Under the pieces are notes generated by a model, which saw nothing but the letters and a program-made list of their open reading frames with translations, had not been told where the DNA came from and did no database searches. A program made the position numbers and the translations under genes. A DNA stretch of 64,000 nt from Lingula anatina (lineage: Eukaryota; Brachiopoda; Lingulata; Lingulida; Lingulidae): NCBI RefSeq assembly GCF_001039355.2, contig NW_019775214.1, positions 72,095 through 136,094 of the forward strand, in the 5' to 3' direction. Positions 58,765 to 64,000 of this stretch are shown one piece after another. The number at the start of each line of letters is the position of its first letter. The first letter of the stretch is position 1.

Positions 58765-61700
58765 GTAAGTTTGACAGACACTGCATACATTTAAGTCCTG
58801 GTATTCCACCCATATTATTACATATTTTATAATTAATATAGTGTAGTTGATTTTCTTGAAATGAAGGGCCTTTGTGAAATCACCCCTCTATTTGTTCAAT
58901 TAATTCTAATCATTTTTGTTTCAGATGAAATGTAAGCACCTAAGATGCAATATTAAGTGCCCTTTTTCTTTCAAATTTACCCCCAGAATACATGTTTTTT
59001 GTTACTCAGTTAATCTTATGGGGCAACACAATCTCACAACTATAACCATTATAAATATTTGTACCTGGGTTTCATCATGTCTAACCATCTCTAGCACAAT
59101 ATGCACTGTGTATGTGTGTGTATGATGTATGTGTATGCCTGAGTGTGTGTTGTGCCATGTTTATGATATGTGCAATATGTGAAGCTGATATACTGAGAGC
59201 CAAGTTTGTTTATTTTGATTATATTGTATCTAAGACTACAGTTTTGAAAAACTGATTTTTGTTTACATCACATAATCAGTGTTTCCTGAACAGTATTTTG
59301 TGTAGATTTGTCTCATGGTTTGTATTTTCATCCTCATGGCAATAGGAATAGAGGGGGATTGCAAAGGTTGATATAGCTCTATTTCAAGGGTGTTTTAACC
59401 TTTCTTGTAGACTTATATTTGCATTTCACAAAAGTATCAGTTTTCAATCTCTTTTCACCCCAGTGCCAAATTTAACCACAAGTTTCCATCTAAAATGATC
59501 ATGTTTATATTATCATATTTGCTTTGAGAAAGGATGGATTTTAGCTCCTAACAACAGTATTGTCTGTTGATCTGCTTTTTGTGAAAGTGTCAACACAGTT
59601 TGTAAACAGTAAACGCATGTGAATTCTTTACATTAAATGTTCAACATTTAAAAATTTTAAAACGGAATTGAGACAATTTGGTACCTTATTGAGTATTGTA
59701 GAAGATAACCAACAGTATAGTATTGGGGTACTAGGGTTGTGGAGGAATAACAGTGGTAAGTATACAGTGATTAACCTCCTCTTGTCTCTGCAATTGTTTT
59801 TGGTTAGAAATATGGAAAATGGCCTCTCTTTCACACCTCATTGTCAAGTTAAATTTTACTAGTCACATGAATGCAGGTCCATTTATAACTAGAAATATTA
59901 AGTTTTAAAAAGCTGAATTTCAGTCTAGGTATTCTCACAGGTTTAAAAAAAAAACCCTGAAATTGTAAATTAACAACATGACATTAATTTAGCCATTGTG
60001 TCTCAATGTGATTCTTACTACTTTATGTCCTGAAGAGAAAGTTTAGATTTATGAGTAAATATATCGTCATCATCAAGAGTGAAATCGGGTTAACTCATTC
60101 TGTAATCTGTATCATAGGGTAAAATAAAACACTGTGTCAACATTACTTGGTAAGTTTGTCCATGCATTCATGAATTTCAGGATATGAAAATTCAGTCAAC
60201 CTTTTCTTAAAATAGAATGCATTTGGAAAACATCCTGTAGAATTTGTTAAGACGGTGACATTTCGTGTCCAAATATCAATATATTACAGATCACAGGGTG
60301 TGAGTCACATGTTTTTTGTCTTCCAAGGAAAGACATCACTTGGTTTTATTTTGCCCCGAGATGGCAGCACTGTTGTACATGTTATACTGCTGCGAAATAC
60401 ACTTGTATTCTAATTTAAGATTTATCTCTTTTCACTATCTCTTCAAGCTATAATGAGAAAGTAGATATTGCCCAGACCTTGTTTACATGCGGAGAGTATT
60501 AAGCTACAGACAGCATTATAATTTAAGTGCCTTATCTGATATTGAATGATAGATAAGATTTAATGAATAAGTTTGTTTGGTTGAGTGTTATTTATGCAAC
60601 CCATAAATAGGGAGCGTGGGAGGTCAAAGGTAATTAAAATGGGATTTAAAAGGACTTGATTTAAATCCCAGACAAACATGTTTTTATCAAGCACCACCAT
60701 ATATCAGATAGTTTTTACAGAAATTGAAATAATTAGCTTGTGTTTTAATATATGTATGAGCAAGCAGGCAACTAAATGTTAAGAAAATCTCTTCCAAGAT
60801 TTAGAAGCAATTTCTGTCATGTTTTTATGCCTAAACACTGTCTGTGTACCATATAGCTATTTTTTAGATGTCTTTCTCCTCAGAATCAATTTTACATTTT
60901 ATTTTCTGCTTAAAAGTACATACATTTAACACACACAGCGTTTGGGTCTATCTTTATTCCGCTGAGGTACCTCTCCCAAAATGTCTCAGATGCAAATATG
61001 ACCATGTCAAACATGATAATTTAATCCTGATATTTTAACACATTTATGACTAACCCTATTTTATGACTAATAAAACTGTTTTAAGTTTTAAGTTTTTTCT
61101 TTGTTAAACATGTCCAGGGCTGTCACTGTGAATTGAACCTCCAGGCAGTGATGACAACAGGTGGTTTATTAGTCTAGGTATCACATTAACATCTGTTAGA
61201 AATGAACTTTTTCAGTCAACAGGTTACAAATAAGCCAATTTCCATTTCTTGTTTTTTTTTTAAGATAATAATTTAAGTCATCGTATGTCTTTTCTTAGAT
61301 GGGTGGGTATGTGTTTAAGTCTTCAGATTTCTCCTAGAAGGTGTCAGAGTTAAGGTCATGGCAGTGGAGAGACAGGCTATTCAGGCTTTGGATCATTGAG
61401 AGATGAGTTTATTTGTGTGAATTTAAAGAAAAGAAAGATATCTAGGCCGTTAGGTGACTGGCTGTCATGTATATTTTCTTTTCGTGATATTTTGAATGTA
61501 ATGATATTGCCATTATTTGGGTCTCTTCATTTCATGGGAATGGCATTCATCAAAGTGATATTACATTTATTATTATTTTATTGTTTTATTACTTCATTAT
61601 TATTATTATTTATTTTTTATGGAGCTGGACTTTTCCCCTTTCACCCTCCCTTGTCACTTTGATGTCAGTAAAAGTGCTCTGGATATTGTTGACAGTAAAG

Positions 61701-64000
61701 GTGAATGCCTTACATTAGTACGGCACTTTTTGTAGACTGACGAATATTGCTTTTAAAGCTAAGAGGAATTAATGTAAATGAGATCAGTCATGTAATACGG
61801 TTATAAAGGTCTGTTTCCAAAGAAGAAATGAAAAAAACACGGTGCTTATATGTCCTGAAAAAAAGATGAAATTGAATATGAAAGAAAACCATTCTTGAAG
61901 ACAGGAATTTGAAGCATGATTACCTTTACTCATGTCACCATGTGGCTCCAAGATGCTGAAAATAAAGAACTTAACGTGTAAAAAATAGGTTTTTATCAGC
62001 AATAACTGATCTTAATGATTAAAAGTAGAGCCATTTCTTCCATGGGAAAATTGTATTTATTGCTGTAGTGGATGAATCCAATGCATGACATTGATGGTCT
62101 GCAATAAAATGACTTTCACACCATGTACCTTTAGGCTTCAAAATTCACCAATTAAACAGAAAAAAGGGGAGTGATCTTGTGAACTCAAGTCCAACAGTTC
62201 TGATTGACCAGTGCATAAACTTCTCCCACTGGATTTGATTAGATGTCCCTATTAGTATTGATAATGTGTACCAGGGGGCCAGACAGTGCATCCAGTCTGG
62301 GTATGTTTTCACTCTAGCAGAGACAACAGAGGGGTGAATGGGGCCAGGCTGGGGGGGAAACAGACCCTCCATTGTGTGCCGTACTGCCTTATCAGGTCAC
62401 CTTACAAGAGAACAGGCTTTGTTTCTAACCACTGAACTAGCATTAAGAGGTAACATTAATTCAATGGGATGTAAGATAAAAGAGCCTGATGACCACAAGT
62501 TGTAATATACCAGCTGCACTGCACCAGCTCTCATCACAATATATGGGAATATTCATGCGATATTCCTCTCAGGCCTGGAAAAAGATCAGAAGTGGTCCAA
62601 GACTGCTCTTAGAATAGTTGTCTTTCCCAACAAGTCAGCATCATGTTGTCTGCCGTGATTTTTGCACAAGTTATACCCTTGTTTCCAGGTAGGTTTATAA
62701 ATTGGGATTCTGTGTTTAGATCAAAGGTGTCTTCACCACAAGTGCTAGTTAATACTGCTGCCAGGTGTGCAACATCAGGTGTGACAAAGTCGTTTTTTCT
62801 GTGTTGTCCTTTTCTTTGTTTAGGCCAATTGAATTTTAATTTATTTAACAGGTGATAATGATTAAATGCTGCTCTCTTTAGATTTACTTAATTATCCTCA
62901 TCACTTAGAAAGTTGGGATGAGCTTATCAACATCAAAGTAAAATGGTAATAAAATGTGACCATTTAAAAGCATTTATAGACAACACTTTTTTGGGTGGGG
63001 GGTCTAAGTTTTCATTTAGGGATCATTTATTCAGATAAAAGTCAAATATATAAGGAAATAATGCAATGAGCATTTCATTTGTTTGAACATAACTCAAATA
63101 ATTTGATAACATTGCCCCTTGTATTTTACATTCAAACTAAGAAAAGTCGGACTGAAATGGCACTGGATGAAAAAAAAAACACCCACGAAAGTCAACAAGA
63201 TTTCCTTTATAGGAAAAAAGTCATAAATCAAGAGCATGTATTCTGACTGCAGGTGTAGGCTTGTGGTCACAGGTGTTTATTAGAGCAGGGATCATAATCT
63301 CTGAGGTTGTTGGCTGGATAATTAGTCTAGCGCTGGGTGCAGACCAGACTGGTGTATTTTAAGATAGAGGTGCCAGCAAACAAACAGCTTTGAACAAGGA
63401 CTGGGGTGTGCAAAGGTCAGGTGTTACTGAGGCACCCTGTTGTTTGTGGCTTGGATGAAAAAGTAATGGGACCACAACTCAATTCTCCAGGTCTCAAATT
63501 TATTTTTAAATGCTGAATGTGATTAATGTTTGGATTAGAAGAAGTGACTGTAGAATAAATGAATGCCATTTGTGTTTATTGACTAAATGATATGAAAAAA
63601 CAATTTTCACAAATTCATTATAATTTTTGTTATAGGAAATGGGTACTTGTGTAAATAAAAAAAAAGGTAAATGGATCCTGAGAATTATTCGAAACTGGGT
63701 TGTGAAAAGCCAAAATTACCAATCTGCTGTGGTCTCTAGAGTATACAGCTGGCAAGAGAAGTTTACTATCTCATTCTTCTGCCAGAATATACAGAAACTG
63801 TTAAATAAATGGCCTCTTGACTTTACCTGTGGACAATGGTCAGTCCCGTTGTCCAAGCCTGTGTATGGCACACCCACACGCCCATTCAATACTATTACCT
63901 GTGATATTATAAAGCTTGTTTTATTTCCTGCCTATACCTGGTTTAGAAATCTATGGACCTAGTCAATAGCTTACAAGGGCTGTGGGAAACTTGCAGTTTA
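58765..64000 (+). other. Intron of the CARD gene; no further exon recognised
   Basis: I see no caspase catalytic motif (QACRG type), death domain or other conserved exon in this AT-rich stretch. A possible acceptor TTTTGTTATAG at about 63636 would add only GNGYLCK and a stop, which is weak. Reading through the donor at 58765 adds about 22 residues ending at 58832. Either could make a CARD-only form but neither is supported. Confidence 0.5.

Noticed and set aside
63639-63962. 107-codon plus-strand frame near the right edge
   Set aside because: It has no recognisable domain, begins in A-rich sequence, and its frame does not continue the CARD exon.
1-64000. Search for CRISPR arrays, insertion sequences, operons, rRNA or tRNA genes
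   Set aside because: None is present. The window is animal intron-exon DNA and short direct repeats are ordinary micro- and minisatellites.

Overview
The window is animal (metazoan) nuclear DNA. It has an AT-rich background, intron-rich genes with GT-AG splice sites, many microsatellites and no bacterial gene organisation. Repeat wording such as [14 protein letters not shown] and [14 protein letters not shown], with 33-residue exons, fits an invertebrate, probably lophotrochozoan (mollusc or annelid type). Species is not determinable by eye. About 57 kb is the 5' part of one minus-strand ankyrin gene (the spectrin-binding membrane-skeleton adaptor). A plus-strand gene encoding a CARD domain starts head-to-head with it at about 58.5 kb.

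Ankyrin runs right to left. The likely first coding exon is 57235-57309, and an alternative first exon is 52716-52754. Repeat exons follow from 36280 down to 5068: repeats 1, 2, 3, 5-19, three tandem exons of the repeat-20 type, then 21-24. The linker toward the ZU5 domains lies at 2989-1, and the gene leaves the window on the left. Every repeat exon is 99, 102, 186 or 198 bp and phase 0 at both ends, so exons can be skipped or duplicated without a frameshift. Twenty-five distinct repeats are visible. Repeat 4 is missing, apparently at an assembly gap.

Two blocks are present twice in tandem: about 2.45 kb (16296-18740 and 18742-21303, carrying repeat 3) and about 10.1 kb (25861-35994 and 35996-46144, carrying repeat 1). 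Single n bases at 16295, 18741 and 35995 sit exactly on the junctions, and the copies differ at a level expected of alleles. These are most likely uncollapsed haplotypes rather than real duplications, so the true gene probably has one copy of each exon.

Other content: two decayed ankyrin exons in introns, two 28-bp minisatellites, a 171-bp inverted-repeat (MITE-like) element, a dispersed repeat family, and a second 60-codon reading of the alternative first exon that would make a small single-pass membrane protein. From 57.3 to 58.5 kb is a GC-richer divergent promoter region. From 58765 to the right end is intron of the CARD gene. I see no CRISPR, defence, viral or bacterial mobile system here; the most interesting points are the ankyrin exon array, the alternative start and the assembly structure.
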